Positions 29,201 through 40,376 of a stretch of DNA of 64,000 bases are shown piece after piece. Position numbers and translations under genes: made by a program. Under the pieces are notes generated by a model that saw only the letters and a list, made by a program, of their open reading frames with translations, did no database searches and was not told the origin of the DNA. Origin of the DNA: Crambe crambe (taxonomy: Eukaryota; Porifera; Demospongiae; Poecilosclerida; Crambeidae); the NCBI GenBank assembly GCA_963924555.1, contig OZ004583.1, positions 7,454,582 through 7,518,581 on the forward strand. Direction: 5' to 3'. The stretch's first letter is position 1. Each line of letters opens with the position of its first letter.

Positions 29201-31761
29201 TCAGTGTCAGTGCCATCAATTGTGTAAACGAAGAAGGAGACATAGACAATTTTATGATCCAGTTACGAGGTACCAGAGTTCAAAGAATATTAGTAGTAGC
29301 AACCTATAACTATGCATATCCCCTTTTAAAATTGTTGACTGCAGAATTCGTCTAGCATAGCTAGTTACGTACATAGATTGCATACTACAATAGGTGAACT
29401 ATAAAATTAAAATGCAGCTCCTGCTGACGTTATAGTTTTCCCTGAGTATGATCTGGATGGACAATTAGATAAGATGACAGTGCAGTGGATGCGGCAGGTT
29501 AGCCATGTATAATAATTATAGCACAGCTTTACTTCATATATATATTCATTCAGACGGACTTTTCTGATAAATGCTCTTTTAATCAACTCCTAAACTACAC
29601 AGTTGTCCTGGGGGGAAGCACTAGGGAGAGGGTGGATCAGAGGATGATCAGCTCTGACAACTGCAGCAATAACCTTTGCTCCATCTCTTTTCCTTCCTTC
29701 TTCTCAAATCAATCAGACCCAAGCTATTTTGTCAGAGTTAATGTTACAGGAGCCTTTGGATCAAGTAGCACCTCTACATCTCTAAGTGAGTTGTTTTGTT
29801 AAAGTGCATATCATGACTTTACCTGTGTGACCAATCAGATCCTCTGAAATGAAGATATGAATTTATTTTTTAGTGCACACTTTTGTGAAAAGGACTCAAT
29901 TGACACTTTTGTGGTTTAATTATATAATTATTTATGCATGAGTCGTGCGGTTGTATTGTGTGTGAGATTTTCTATACCAATGCATTTTTCCCTATGTTAG
30001 TTGAGTTTGTATAAAAGTAGCTAGCTATAGGTACGTGCGTAGCAGAGAGAGTCTTAGCAAGTGGAACACTTGGAATTAACTTGGTTGAAATGCAGCTAGC
30101 TAGCTATAGAACGTACGTATGAAGTTAAGTGTTCCATAATGTTCCATGATACACCCTTATTCCCTACGTAGATAGTAGCTATGGGATAATTACGAACATT
30201 TTCTCAAAATTTATTACTTATTATTAAATTTTTGGTGGGAAAGTGTATTTCAAGAAAGTGCTCCACAATAGCTACCTCAATATTCAGTCCCTTATATATT
30301 ATTTATTATTTTTTGGCTGACTAGACGCTAGTAGTATCCCACCTTCCTTTGATATTTCCTTCTCCTCTGCGGGCTGTATGACTTCTGTCCTCTGTTCCTA
30401 CTCTAAGAGAGGAGAATACTTCTTCCAGTATGGCCGTGACTCCTCTTACCGGGACCTGAGCCCTTCATTGTCTGCCACTTTCAATTACTATCTCCAAATA
30501 AACCTCTCAGATTCTGATACAATCTATTATTATCAGGTGACTGTCAGCACTTCTTCTCTTAATTTTCGGATCAGAGGAAACTTCACTTCTGGTAAAGGTG
30601 AGTTGGCATGGCTAATTTCTTGAAGTGCATGATGATATCATGTGTTTGTGTGTGTAGGTCCACGGTTGACATCTACCAATCAAGGTCTGGTGGTTGTGGG
30701 TGTGATAGCATTAATATCTGTGGTCATTATACTTGCAGTGACCATAACTTGGATGCTAATTCATAAAGGTATGATTTGCATAGCTAGCTACGTAACTAAG
30801 ACTTTATTGCTTTGTTTTCTTCTCTATAGGACCATGGCTATCTCTGGGTCTCGCTGTGACAGGATTCAGTTTAGCATTGGTATCTCTTGTGTTGTGGATA
30901 GCAACGGGATTATATGTTGCACTGCAAAAAAGTAAGCAGTAATTTTCTCAGGTTATAAGAACCATTATAATCTTATATGTACGTACATGCAGATACATGT
31001 GATGCTTCTTGGCAGTCTTCTATAGATAAACTCGTCATCTCGGCCCATGTTTTCTCAGGCATCAGTTTCTTGATTACAATTGGTGGGCTACTTTTTGCTG
31101 TTGCTCACAACAAATTGAAAGGTGACACAATTAATTAACTATTAGTGACTGGCTATAATTATAATGTCCAAAAGTGTAACACTTTAGACACATGTTCGTG
31201 TAACTATTGAACATGCCTACTGTAGCTAAAATTTGAAACACCCCACTAGCTAAATACGTACATAGATGGATGTACAGTGGAACCTCTAAATGCGGACACC
31301 TTTGGGACCAGCGAAAAGTGTCCTGATTAGATAGGCGTCCCTATTTCAGGGGTTAAATTATACACATGTATATTGTGTTGGGACAAGAAAAAATGTCCTG
31401 ATCAGAGAGGTTTTTGAGTCCACATTTAGGGGTTCCACTGTATACGGAAATAAGAAATCATCTTACCCCAATTAAAAGTAGCTAATGACATCACTATTAT
31501 TATGTATCCAAAGTTATGCCCATTAGCTGTCATGATGAGTATTTTGATGACACAGCTTGCACTCATGCATTGATGACTATAAAATTAATAGTTATCTTGA
31601 CTTAATTAGTTATGCCTGATGCTATAGGACATGGATATGATTCCAGCTTGGCAAGCTCAGGCCCACGTGCAGGTAGATATAAGACGAATAATAATCAGAT
31701 TCATGATGGCAGCAGCAGCTCCCATGCTTCTTTAACCATGATGGACATGATGAAGAAATAA
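26299..31761 (+). CDS. Gene C: double-Ig, triple-FN3 three-pass receptor
   Basis: Fifteen exons, about 920 residues: 26299-26350 signal peptide (MRRYFLVIILLVALIIE); 26405-26794 and 26842-27231 two nearly identical Ig-like exons; 27483-27574 + 27653-27875 FN3; 28213-28476 cysteine module; 28765-28931 + 29146-29269 FN3; 29418-29497 + 29554-29785 FN3; 30325-30597 second cysteine module; 30658-30768, 30830-30931 and 30993-31121 membrane segments; 31628-31761 tail. The segments include LVVVGVIALISVVIILAVTI and LAVTGFSLALVSLVLWIATG; the loop before segment 3 has TCDASWQSS. The tail is GHGYDSSLASSG... with a Ser-His run and ends SLTMMDMMKK. Long CT-rich tracts precede the 28765 acceptor. The first Ig copy has Ser where the second has Cys (VSPG against VCPG). 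Confidence 0.8.
26361..27234 (+). repeat. 437-bp tandem duplication of the Ig exon in gene C
   Basis: The unit runs from GTGTATTGGCTTTATTAGC through the Ig exon to its donor; the copies are offset by exactly 437 bp and differ at only a handful of bases. Both exons start and end in phase 1, so both can be spliced in, or either one skipped, without changing frame. Confidence 0.9.
31275..31440. mobile_element. 166-bp MITE with CAGTGGAACC termini
   Basis: The termini CAGTGGAACCTCTAAATG and (reverse complement) CAGTGGAACCCCTAAATG are flanked by TA. It lies in the intron between the third membrane exon and the tail exon of gene C. It is of the same family as 1289-1706. No coding content. Confidence 0.75.
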
Positions 31762-32695
31762 TGGCAGAGACATAATTATGACTGAATTAAGGCATGGACA
31801 GTGCCATACCTTAATTAATTAATAATTATTAGTAAGTAATAATGACTACGATTACTGATGAGGGGGAAACATTTCTGTGAAATGAAAAAAAATTTTGTAG
31901 GGATGACCATTGCTCAGAAACAAGGGTAGGGATGTAGCTAGGATGGAAATGGGTTGTTGAGACAACAATCCCTACATTATACATCCATTACTGCATGCAC
32001 TTTTATCTGAAGCTACCCAAAGTGATTGTTTGCTGGATATACAGAACAAAGATGATCCCATTTCCATTGTTTCATTACTTTTTGAGCAATGGTCATCCCT
32101 ATATTTCATGGAAATATTCTTTCCCTCACTTATTCTGGTCTTTTCTACTCTCTTTATGGTTTTTAGTATGTATGTATTCATAAATGCAAGAGTTCATTCT
32201 TCTGTGCATAATACAGGGACAGATGAAATTCTGAAATTAGCAGGGTATAGTACTTAGTATACTACATATCAGAGAGTAACTACTACAAGAGACACTGCAA
32301 TCATAAAAAATAACTCAAACAATATTAATTACATGAGCACAAAAAGCTAGCTAGCTAGAAAATAAAAGCATTGATCTTGTTGTGTTATTAACCAATAGAT
32401 AGCTTCTTTTTTACTGCTGCACATCACCAAAAGATTACTTTAGCTGTATAAGTCTAGGTACAAATATCTGAGTCCGTGAGCTTCCACCTGTAAAGTGTAA
32501 TCTTCGGTAGAAAGGAAGGTAAAGGGTCGTCAACTGCGCCAGGATCTAAGCATTATAAAAACGCAAACGCTGACGCGGCGGCTGCATGCATACGTGCAGC
32601 ACATAGCTAGACTGGAATAGTATAGTTGGCCAGGGTAACTGTATCTATGACAATAACAGACGCCTCCTTCCGCCTTCATGTCGACAAGCTTAGCT
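31762..32695. other. Intergenic C-D, promoter of D
   Basis: No exon recognised. The last 300 bp (about 32395-32695) are shared with the regions upstream of E and F: a stretch around CTGCTGCACATCACCAAAAG, then GGTAAAGGGTCG, CGCTGACGCGGCG and ACAGACGCCTCCTTCC. This block is the likely D/E/F promoter; it lacks the GCGCATGCGC motif of the other genes. Confidence 0.45.
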
Positions 32696-35600
32696 ATGAA
32701 AAATTACTTCCTCATCAACATTCTGCTGGTACCACTGATCTTTGAAGGTACAGCACGCTAAATAGCTTGCTAGTTACTATTGGCTTGCATGTATTGGATT
32801 ATTATAGCCTCCAGTGACTTTACATTGACATCTGATCCTTCTAACTTGGAGGGAGCTACAATTTGCCCTGGATATGTCCGATTGTTCTGTAATGCCACTA
32901 GTATTCGAACTGAATTCGTAACATGGTTTTTTCATAATGGCACAGTTTATGCAACCAGAAGACATAGAGTCAATGAAGTTCTCCCTCAAATAATTCCTCC
33001 TCGAAACTCTATTCCTGGAGTGGAGATTGTATTAACCAAATCATCCACTGATGGATATCGATACACCAGTTATGAATCAACTTTGATGATTAATTTAACA
33101 CTCTTTAAGAATGTCAGGGAAAGATTAAGTTTTAAGTGTGGAATTTCTACACAAAAGAGTGACTCTATTAATCTGAATTTCTATGTTGCAGGTTAGTGCT
33201 TTAGCTAACAATAGTAGAACAATGGACTGCTTCAGAGGTAGCTAGCTAGCTAGACGGTTCATTACAGCTAGCTAGCTAGCTACATGCTTTAACCATACAT
33301 AGCTAGGTAATTGGCAATAAAGTTTTCGTTCATTATAGCACCTCGAGATCCAAATCTAAATCAATTGATACCAGTGTATAACAGTTCTTACTTGCTCACT
33401 TCTGTAAAAGTTACCTGGAGGCAACCAATTGTAAGCAAGCAACCATGTACTAATAATGATGTAGCTAGTCAATACATTACATATGATTGTATAAAAGCAA
33501 AAGAAGAAGAAGAAGGAAGTATAGGGTGTTTTTGTCTTCTCAAAATATAAAAATTAATGTTTCCCTTGCAGCCAGAACTATGCGCAAGGGTATTTTACTA
33601 CCAAATCTACATATTCGCTGGACATTTTGTAGTTGAAAACATCGTTGGAGCTAACAATTGCCATAACTTAATATGTTCCACTGAATTTCAAATTGCATTG
33701 ATAGATCGAATCCGATTGGAAGATGTAATATCTGTTGGATTAACGAGTGGGGATATATATCGCCATAACTCGGGAAACAGATTTCTAATTTTTATGAATA
33801 CATTCAGTAAGTATCATAATATTAGCTAGTGATCGAAACCCAGAAAGGTTGCAGGTGATGGCTAGTTTTCCAGTATGTATGCAGTGCGATGATAAGAAAT
33901 TGATATTGACCGGACAATCACATGATGTCCCCACAAAGTATAACAAATTATTTGTCCTAACATTTAACTGGACATACGTAGCTGGGTGTCTTTATTCGGT
34001 GGAATGGAATGGTGGAATGGAATGGAATGTTAAATTGAGCATTGAGCATGTGCAGTAGTCTAAACTATTACATAGTTACAGCTCAGCCACTTTAAGCATG
34101 GATACAATACACTGACCAAGATTGGAAACAAGTCACATGACCTCACTGAACTAGCTAATACAATTCCTTGTGTGCAATGCATGTTTTGCAATATGCAAAT
34201 GCAATGGTGTGATAAGGAAGCGAAGAGAGTTTGTGTAACTAACAAGTACCATGAAGCCAGACAGCTTAGGAATAGCAAGCTATAATCACAATTATGCTAT
34301 AACACAATCGAACATAAAGCGTCAAATCTAATCTTTATACTGTAGCTATCTGTGACTCTGTCTGTCATTATGGCCTTCAGTTTAAGCCCACAGCTATCTA
34401 TCAAATAATCAAGCACCAAGAGTGGCAAGAATTTACCCCAGCAAGATCATCACAATCAATAGTAATGTTTGCATGTCTCCTGTGTTCAAGCGAGATGTCC
34501 ATACTTTCGACCTTGTATGCTTCATAATTACAAACTTTATTATTTATCATTGCACATGTGCAGCAATACAGCCAATGAGGGCAAGACTATAAAGTTTGTG
34601 GTGAAAGATGAGAATATAATAGCTACAGCGTAGCTAAATGGTGCTCTTGACTAGCCCATTCCATTCCATTCCACTGTTCCATTCCACCATTCCATTCCAC
34701 TGAATAAAGACACCCATACGTAGCTACGTAGAATGTGTATTTTGACAAGTACTTTTGTCCTGACAAACAAATAATGTCCAGACATAATTATACCAATATT
34801 GGCCAGAAAATGTCAGATGTCAGGCTGTATGAGCTTGTGTGTACGTGTGTACAGCTGTTTGAACTTGTTGATCACTATAGGGCTTACCATTAATTTTGTT
34901 CGTTTGTTTTTTAGCTTAGCTATAGGTGAGCTGAAGCATTGTAGCTAGTGAAGATAATGATAATTGCTGGTCCATTTTTTGACATCCTAGGGCTAGGGCT
35001 AGGGCTAGGGCTAGGGCTAAGTAACTCCCAAGTTGTATAACATATTATTCAAGTAGTAATTATCAGCTATCGAAGCATTATGGCAACGTGCATGAGAAGT
35101 AGAGAATTCAAGCATAATTATTGATCATCCATTATAATTCTAAAATGAGACAATTATAATATGTGACATGTGATATAAATACTCGTGTTACATGCCTGCA
35201 TATGCACATAAATTATTGTTATGAGAAATGGCAGTAAGGTTTGCTAGTGTTAGCGAGGATGAAATCGAAATATTCCTGTATGATAAAGATAGTGAGAACA
35301 CCAAAAAGATCTACTAAGCTTGCAGTAGGAATATTCAAGAGATGAACCGTCCTTGTCCCATCAACCACTTGCACTCCAAGAACCTCTCCTGGTCCATTTT
35401 AGGATAAATCAATATTATTATTGCACCCTTCATTATGGAATACCATAATAATTATGGTATTCCATTGAATCATTGCTATTGTTTAGCTAAATGCTAATTC
35501 CACAGATGTTTCTATTAACCCTGGCTTGAACTATATGATCACTGAGAACACTTGTAATACTAGACTTCATTGTTCATACTTTAATAAGACTGGGTGTCAG

Positions 35601-36448
35601 ATACAGTACAGTCGAAACCCTTCATATGAAAATCTTGGTTCTCCATTTGACATCCCGAACAATGGATTAGAACTTCACAGGCGATCAACTACCAGCTACT
35701 TTCAAATCACATTTGATTATAATCCTGGTCTCAAAATTCTATATCGAGGAGTACTCATCAAGACAGAACTTCGTGAGAAATATAATTACGTAGATAAGTA
35801 TGCTGATGATAGCACAATAGTAATGTGATATTAGCTAGTAATCCTGGTGACTCAAAAACTTCACTATGCTCTACATGTTTTATGAACATACCCTTCAGTT
35901 TTAATCTTTTAACTAACTCCAAGTAGTCAAAGCACACTACCCCTCCCTTTCCCTTCCTACGTACCTCCTACTCTCCCTCCTACTCTCCCTCCCTCCCTCC
36001 CTCCTCCTCCCTCCTCCTCCTCCCTTTCTATCAATAGGAGCTCCTCCTTACCCTTCATATGCTACCTGTTCTCTTGTCCGCACTACTGGAGGTGCAGAGG
36101 TCTCCTTCCGGTGGTCCTCCACTTTTTTCATCCCTCTGTATAACGTAGAGATGTATCATATTATCATAGAATCGAGCCGTCGAACCTCTGCCACCCCCTG
36201 TTCCTATGATCAGACAATAGTAAGTCTGTTCTTGTCTGTACAGGAGTATTATGTATAATAACAAGAGAGGCTGAGCAATTCTGAAGTATGAAGTGACAAA
36301 ACTGTAGTTATAGTTGGCTGCATACACTAAACTATAGAAGCATGCTTTTGATGGGGAATTAATTATTACTGTTATAATTCTAGCTGTACCCATTTGTTTG
36401 TTTGTTGTTTGTTTAGGTTATTGGTAATTTGTTGTTGATTTTTGTTTG

Positions 36449-36481
<33 letters not shown>

Positions 36482-39078
36482 TTCTGTAGCTATCATACAT
36501 ACAGAGCTGTGTTTCATTTTTTTGTATTATCTTCATAGAGATCCAATGAAAGATACAGGTGCTCTGGACTGCACCTGGGGACAAACTACAACTTCTATGT
36601 CAGTGCCATCAACTGTGATGGTAGAGAAGGGGCCAGCAACATTTTCCAGATCATGCTTAAAGGTATCCAGAATTTAAAGCTAATAATTATGTATGTCCCG
36701 CCCCCTTTTTACATGAGTGCAAAAAATTCTTCTAAGATGTTAGCGAATGAATTCAACATCCTTCCCTCTTCTGTGTACGTAGATGTAGTATTTCATTGTA
36801 GCCTTCTAAGAACCTGTAGAGTAAGGGTAGAAGAAAAAGAAGATTATACGTACACTATGGCCTTTGACCCACCATCCCTATACTTATAGAGCTATAGAGA
36901 TATAAAAATTTTAAATGCAGCTCCTACTGATGCTAGAATTTTTCCTGTGTATGGTCAGAATGGACGACTAAGTAAGGTGACAGTGCAGTGGATGCGGCTG
37001 GTTAGACACACTGTGTATAGCAGCTTCAGTGTATACCATAAATCACATTTTCCCCCTTCAGGCACGCTTTTCTGATAAATGCTCTTTGAATCAACTCCCA
37101 GACTACAGAGTTGTCCTGCATGACAACACAAGAGAAAGAGTGGATCAGAGAATGATCAGACCTGATAGCTGCAGTAGTAATAACCTCTGCTCCATCTCCT
37201 TCCCTTTCTCCTTGTCAGATCAACCAGACCCAATCTATTCTTTTAGGGTTGATATTACAGGAACCTTTGGATCAACTAGCACTTCCACATCTCTAGGTGA
37301 GTTGATTTATAAACGTGCAGGTCACGTGTGACCAATCAGATCCTTCAAAATATTATAATCAATGTGCATGTGTATCAATCAAGAGGAACTGTGCTGGGCA
37401 AACAGGAATTTAGGACCACCTGGAGCCTCTATACAAATCAAAAATATAGATAAACCTCGAACAAACTCTGAAAGTTCGAAAGGCTACTTAGCTAATCAGC
37501 CATAAAAGCTTCATGCACAAAGAAAGAATCTAACTGAAGAGTCATTAATATTTTGGAAACACTAGAACTTTGAGGTAGGCTTCCCAACTAAGCTATCTAT
37601 GCTACCTTCAGTACCTGGAGTTTCCTATAGGAGCTGTCTCATGCATCAATGGAGCACAATAGAAGTTATACCATTAAATCTGGTCACACAATTATAAGCA
37701 TACATTCCACAGTGTTTCCAACGTGTATTTTATACATAGCTAACTGTGACATTATGGTAGCCCACTCATAGCACTCATTAGAACCACATAGGAATGTTAG
37801 CACCAACTCAAATCTGATTGTGCAGTGTACATACATACATAGTAGCTGTATTAATTTGAAAAGCTGATACATTATTATTGATCATGAGACAACTGATTGA
37901 GTTGCATTTATAATAGGCCATGAGTAGGCACGATGGTGAGTATTACAACCTTGTGTATGTGCTGAGGGTTGTAATACAAGTGAACATTAGGTATTAATTA
38001 ATTGTATTGTGATTATTCCTTTACTGACTAGATGCTAGTAAAGTCCCATTTTCCGTTGATGTTCCCATCTCCTCTGAGGGCTGTGTGACATCCATCCTCT
38101 GTTCCTACCATATGTGCTTCTTCCAATATGGCCATAACTCCTCTTACCAGAACTTGAGCCTTTCATTGTCTATCTCCCTCAATTCCCTTCTCCAAATAAC
38201 TGTCACAGATGCTGCTACAATCCATTATTATCAGATGACTTACAATACTTCCATTTACGTTTTTCAGGTCAGAGGAAACTTCACTTCTGGTAAGGGTGAG
38301 TTAGAACATAATTATACATGCACATGATGACATCATGTTGATGTGTGTAGCTGTACAGTTAACATCTGCAAATCAAGGTCTGGTGGTTGTGGGTGTGATA
38401 GCATTAATATTTGGAGCCATTATACTTGGAGTGATCATTACATGGATGCTAATTAATAAAGGTATCATTCAATAGATATATGAATTCTGTTTGTTTGTTT
38501 GTTTGTTTGTTTGTTGTTGTTGTTGTTTATGTCATTGTTTTCATTTGTTTGTTTGTTTTTTCCTCCTCTAGGACCATGGCTATCTCTGGGTTTCTCTGTG
38601 ACAGGATTGGCTGTAGCATTGTTATCTCTTGCGTTGTGGGTGGCAGTGGGATTTCATGTTGGACTGCAAACAAGTACGTAAGCATTACTCTTTTTCTCAG
38701 GTTAGTATTAATTCCTTTGTGTGCATGCAGATACATGTGATCCTACTTGGCAGTCTTCTAGAAATGGTCTCATCAGCTCAGCCCATGTTTTCTCAGACAT
38801 CAATTTCCTGATAGCAATTGGTGGACTCCTTGTTTCTGCTATTCACTACAAATTTAAAGGTGAAACTGACGTGATGTGAACTTAAATGAAAGATGATTAG
38901 CTAGCTAGCTAGCTACTCAATTGACCAATAACTAAATTTTTGCCATTACAGTAAACCTACACTTGCTATAATTATTTGAATGGATGCAGGTAAACAATCG
39001 AAGAAAAAGGATCAGGTTTCCAGCCCCCCGACTTCTGTGGATGACCTCGGTAAACTTGGATGGAGAAAAACATATTGA
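32696..39078 (+). CDS. Gene D: Ig-FN3x3 three-pass receptor with short basic tail
   Basis: Fourteen exons, about 781 residues, all phases closing: 32696-32747 signal peptide (MKNYFLINILLVPLIFE); 32808-33191 Ig-like (ICPG, LFCNAT, VTWFF, LSFKCG); 33339-33430 + 33572-33806 FN3; 35506-35772 cysteine module (CSYFNKTGCQIQYSRNPSY); 36038-36219 + 36539-36662 FN3; 36921-37000 + 37062-37296 FN3; 38032-38295 second cysteine module; 38351-38461, 38572-38673 and 38731-38859 membrane segments; 38990-39078 tail. The loop before segment 3 has TCDPTWQSS. The tail, GKQSKKKDQVSSPPTSVDD..., has one terminal Tyr. CTCGGTAAAC inside the tail could act as a donor, so longer isoforms cannot be excluded. A 732-bp foldback element sits in the 33806-35506 intron. 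Head of the D/E/F duplicated block. Confidence 0.8.
33984..34715. mobile_element. 732-bp foldback transposon with 10-bp target duplication
   Basis: The element starts GGGTGTCTTTATTC and ends GAATAAAGACACCC, with GGAAT-rich arms (GGAATGG repeats on the left, CCATTCC repeats on the right). Both flanks read ATACGTAGCT, a 10-bp duplication. Genes E and F have the intron uninterrupted at the matching place (CATAGCTACGTAGAATG). Long inverted ends and a 9-11 bp duplication suit a Mutator-like non-autonomous element. Confidence 0.75.
34988..35022 (+). repeat. (GGGCTA)n telomere-like array in gene D
   Basis: About five units of CTAGGG follow GACATC. In E and F the text after GACATG is instead about 180 bp of unique intron, which D lacks. 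The repeat therefore sits exactly at a deletion or replacement junction. Confidence 0.8.
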
Positions 39079-39299
39079 AAACTTTTATTACTAGCTAAAC
39101 ACTTTCACGATTGTTTATGTCTCCAGCCCAGTCAGCAATCTTTTATACTTTATAGAATTGTATCACCTAATTATGTACGTATTATCTTATATGGTTATGA
39201 TTTATCTTGTGTCCTGATTGGTTGATTTGTGTGCTACTGTATATACCTTATGTAGCTACGTATGTGTGTTCATCTCTAGCTCTCTAGAGTCTTGCTTTT

Positions 39300-39635
39300 T
39301 GAAAGTCGTTATACATAGTGGAGGGCCTGTTACTTGGAAAAGCCAGAAACATAGCTGTGTTGCTCTCTCTAATGCTGAGGTTGAATACATAGCTATAGCT
39401 CTCTCAAGTGCAGCTCAAGAGCCAAGACACAGACCACAATTAATCAGTCTGCTATTGTAATACTTTAATTTCATGGCTGGGCCAAGTAATAATTATAATA
39501 TTCTTATTGACATCAAAGATTGAGTATTATCCACCTGAAGAAATGACTGCCGACATCTTCACAAAAAGTGTGAATCGTGAATACTTCAGAAACAAAGCTG
39601 GAATTGTCAAACAACCTCATTACATCAAAAAGTGA
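39300..39635 (+). mobile_element. Ty1/Copia 3' pol fragment (RNase H)
   Basis: The translation includes TWKSQKHSCVALSNAEVEYI, the standard Copia RNase H motif (W-x-S-x-K-Q ... A-x-S-x-A-E-x-E-Y), and then, in another frame, EEMTADIFTKSVNREYFRNK, the usual Copia pol C-terminus. Reverse transcriptase, gag and protease are missing and frames are broken, so it is dead. Confidence 0.8.
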
Positions 39636-40014
39636 GGGAAGAGTTTTGCATATTATAGATATCATTATTACTTGTATGATCAACTTAAGGATTTCACTTA
39701 TCTTTTGGAATGTGAGCATAAACAACACATCCAAAAACTCTTAAATGTTCAGTTTATCTGGCCACTTCTGGAAGTACTATACATACATGAGATTGTGCCT
39801 GGCTTGCAGAATTCTGGGTGGTGAGTCACTCATCCCTGCAATAATCCATCCAACTACCATAGGCATTCTTTCTTTGTCAGTGTCATTCCTTTATGGAACT
39901 CCCTTCTGAATCATAATAATATTAGCTAGTGTCATCACACTTGGGATATAAAAGCTGCATCCCTCCCACCTTTCTCTCTCTCTATCATTTCTTTTTTCTT
40001 TTTCTTTTTCCTTG

Positions 40015-40166
40015 GGTGCAAGAAAAATTCGACAGTGTGATCACTTTCACAAGGAAAGTATAAATTATTCAACCAAATTAGTTTACTGCCTCACTATTCT
40101 TCCATATGAAACGCAATGGTCCTGGAAACCCTCTTGTATGACCTATTGTATGACCTACCCTGTATT
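40015..40166 (+). pseudogene. Relic of a gene G-type cytoplasmic tail (after gene D)
   Basis: Reads ARKIRQCDHFHKESINYSTK, matching residues encoded at 60850-60910 of gene G (RKIQQCDHFHKESINYSTKL). A deletion after STKL removes GGSS-type sequence and shifts frame; the DNA match continues through TCACTGCCTCACTATTCTTC and CTCTTGTATGACCTA. It lies 0.9 kb beyond the gene D stop, behind Copia fragments. Confidence 0.75.
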
Positions 40167-40376
40167 TCTTTTTTACTGCTGCACATCACCAAAAGACTAC
40201 TGTCTAGAATAAGATTGAGTCCGTGAGCTTCCACCTATAAAGTGTAATCTTTGTTCGGTAGGGTAAAGGGTCGACTGCGCCAGGCGATAGCATGCAAACG
40301 CTGACGCGGCGCGGCTGTATCTATGACAATAACAGACGCCTCCTTCCACCTTCATATCGCGTCGACAAGCTTAGCT

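Larger units (their letters stand above)
39079..40376. other. Intergenic D-E: Copia relic, tail relic, promoter of E
   Basis: Order on the plus strand: an LTR-like stretch (about 39190-39300), a Copia RNase H relic (39300-39635), a minus-strand Copia integrase scrap (39650-39760), a pyrimidine tract (39965-40012), a relic of a G-type receptor tail (40015-40165) and the D/E/F-type promoter block (40165-40376). The same order recurs between E and F, so it was laid down before the duplication. Confidence 0.6.

Noticed and set aside
31972..32257. Three overlapping open frames downstream of gene C
   Set aside because: Short, on both strands, no recognised domain, no conserved counterpart upstream of E or F.
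34988..35022. A chromosome end or telomere
   Set aside because: The CTAGGG arrays are only 2-5 units, inside introns, in both orientations, with genes on each side.
36372..36584. Poly-Lys / poly-Phe frames (also 43537-43785 and 50636-50869)
   Set aside because: They arise from the poly-T tract in the FN3 intron read in frame with the next exon on the wrong phase.
39300..39635. Functional retrotransposon
   Set aside because: Only the RNase H end remains, with frame breaks; gag, protease and reverse transcriptase are absent nearby.
40012..40212. 66-residue open frame after gene D as an independent gene
   Set aside because: It is the relic of a G-type tail; its reading frame cannot be joined in phase to the gene D tail donor using the visible acceptor.
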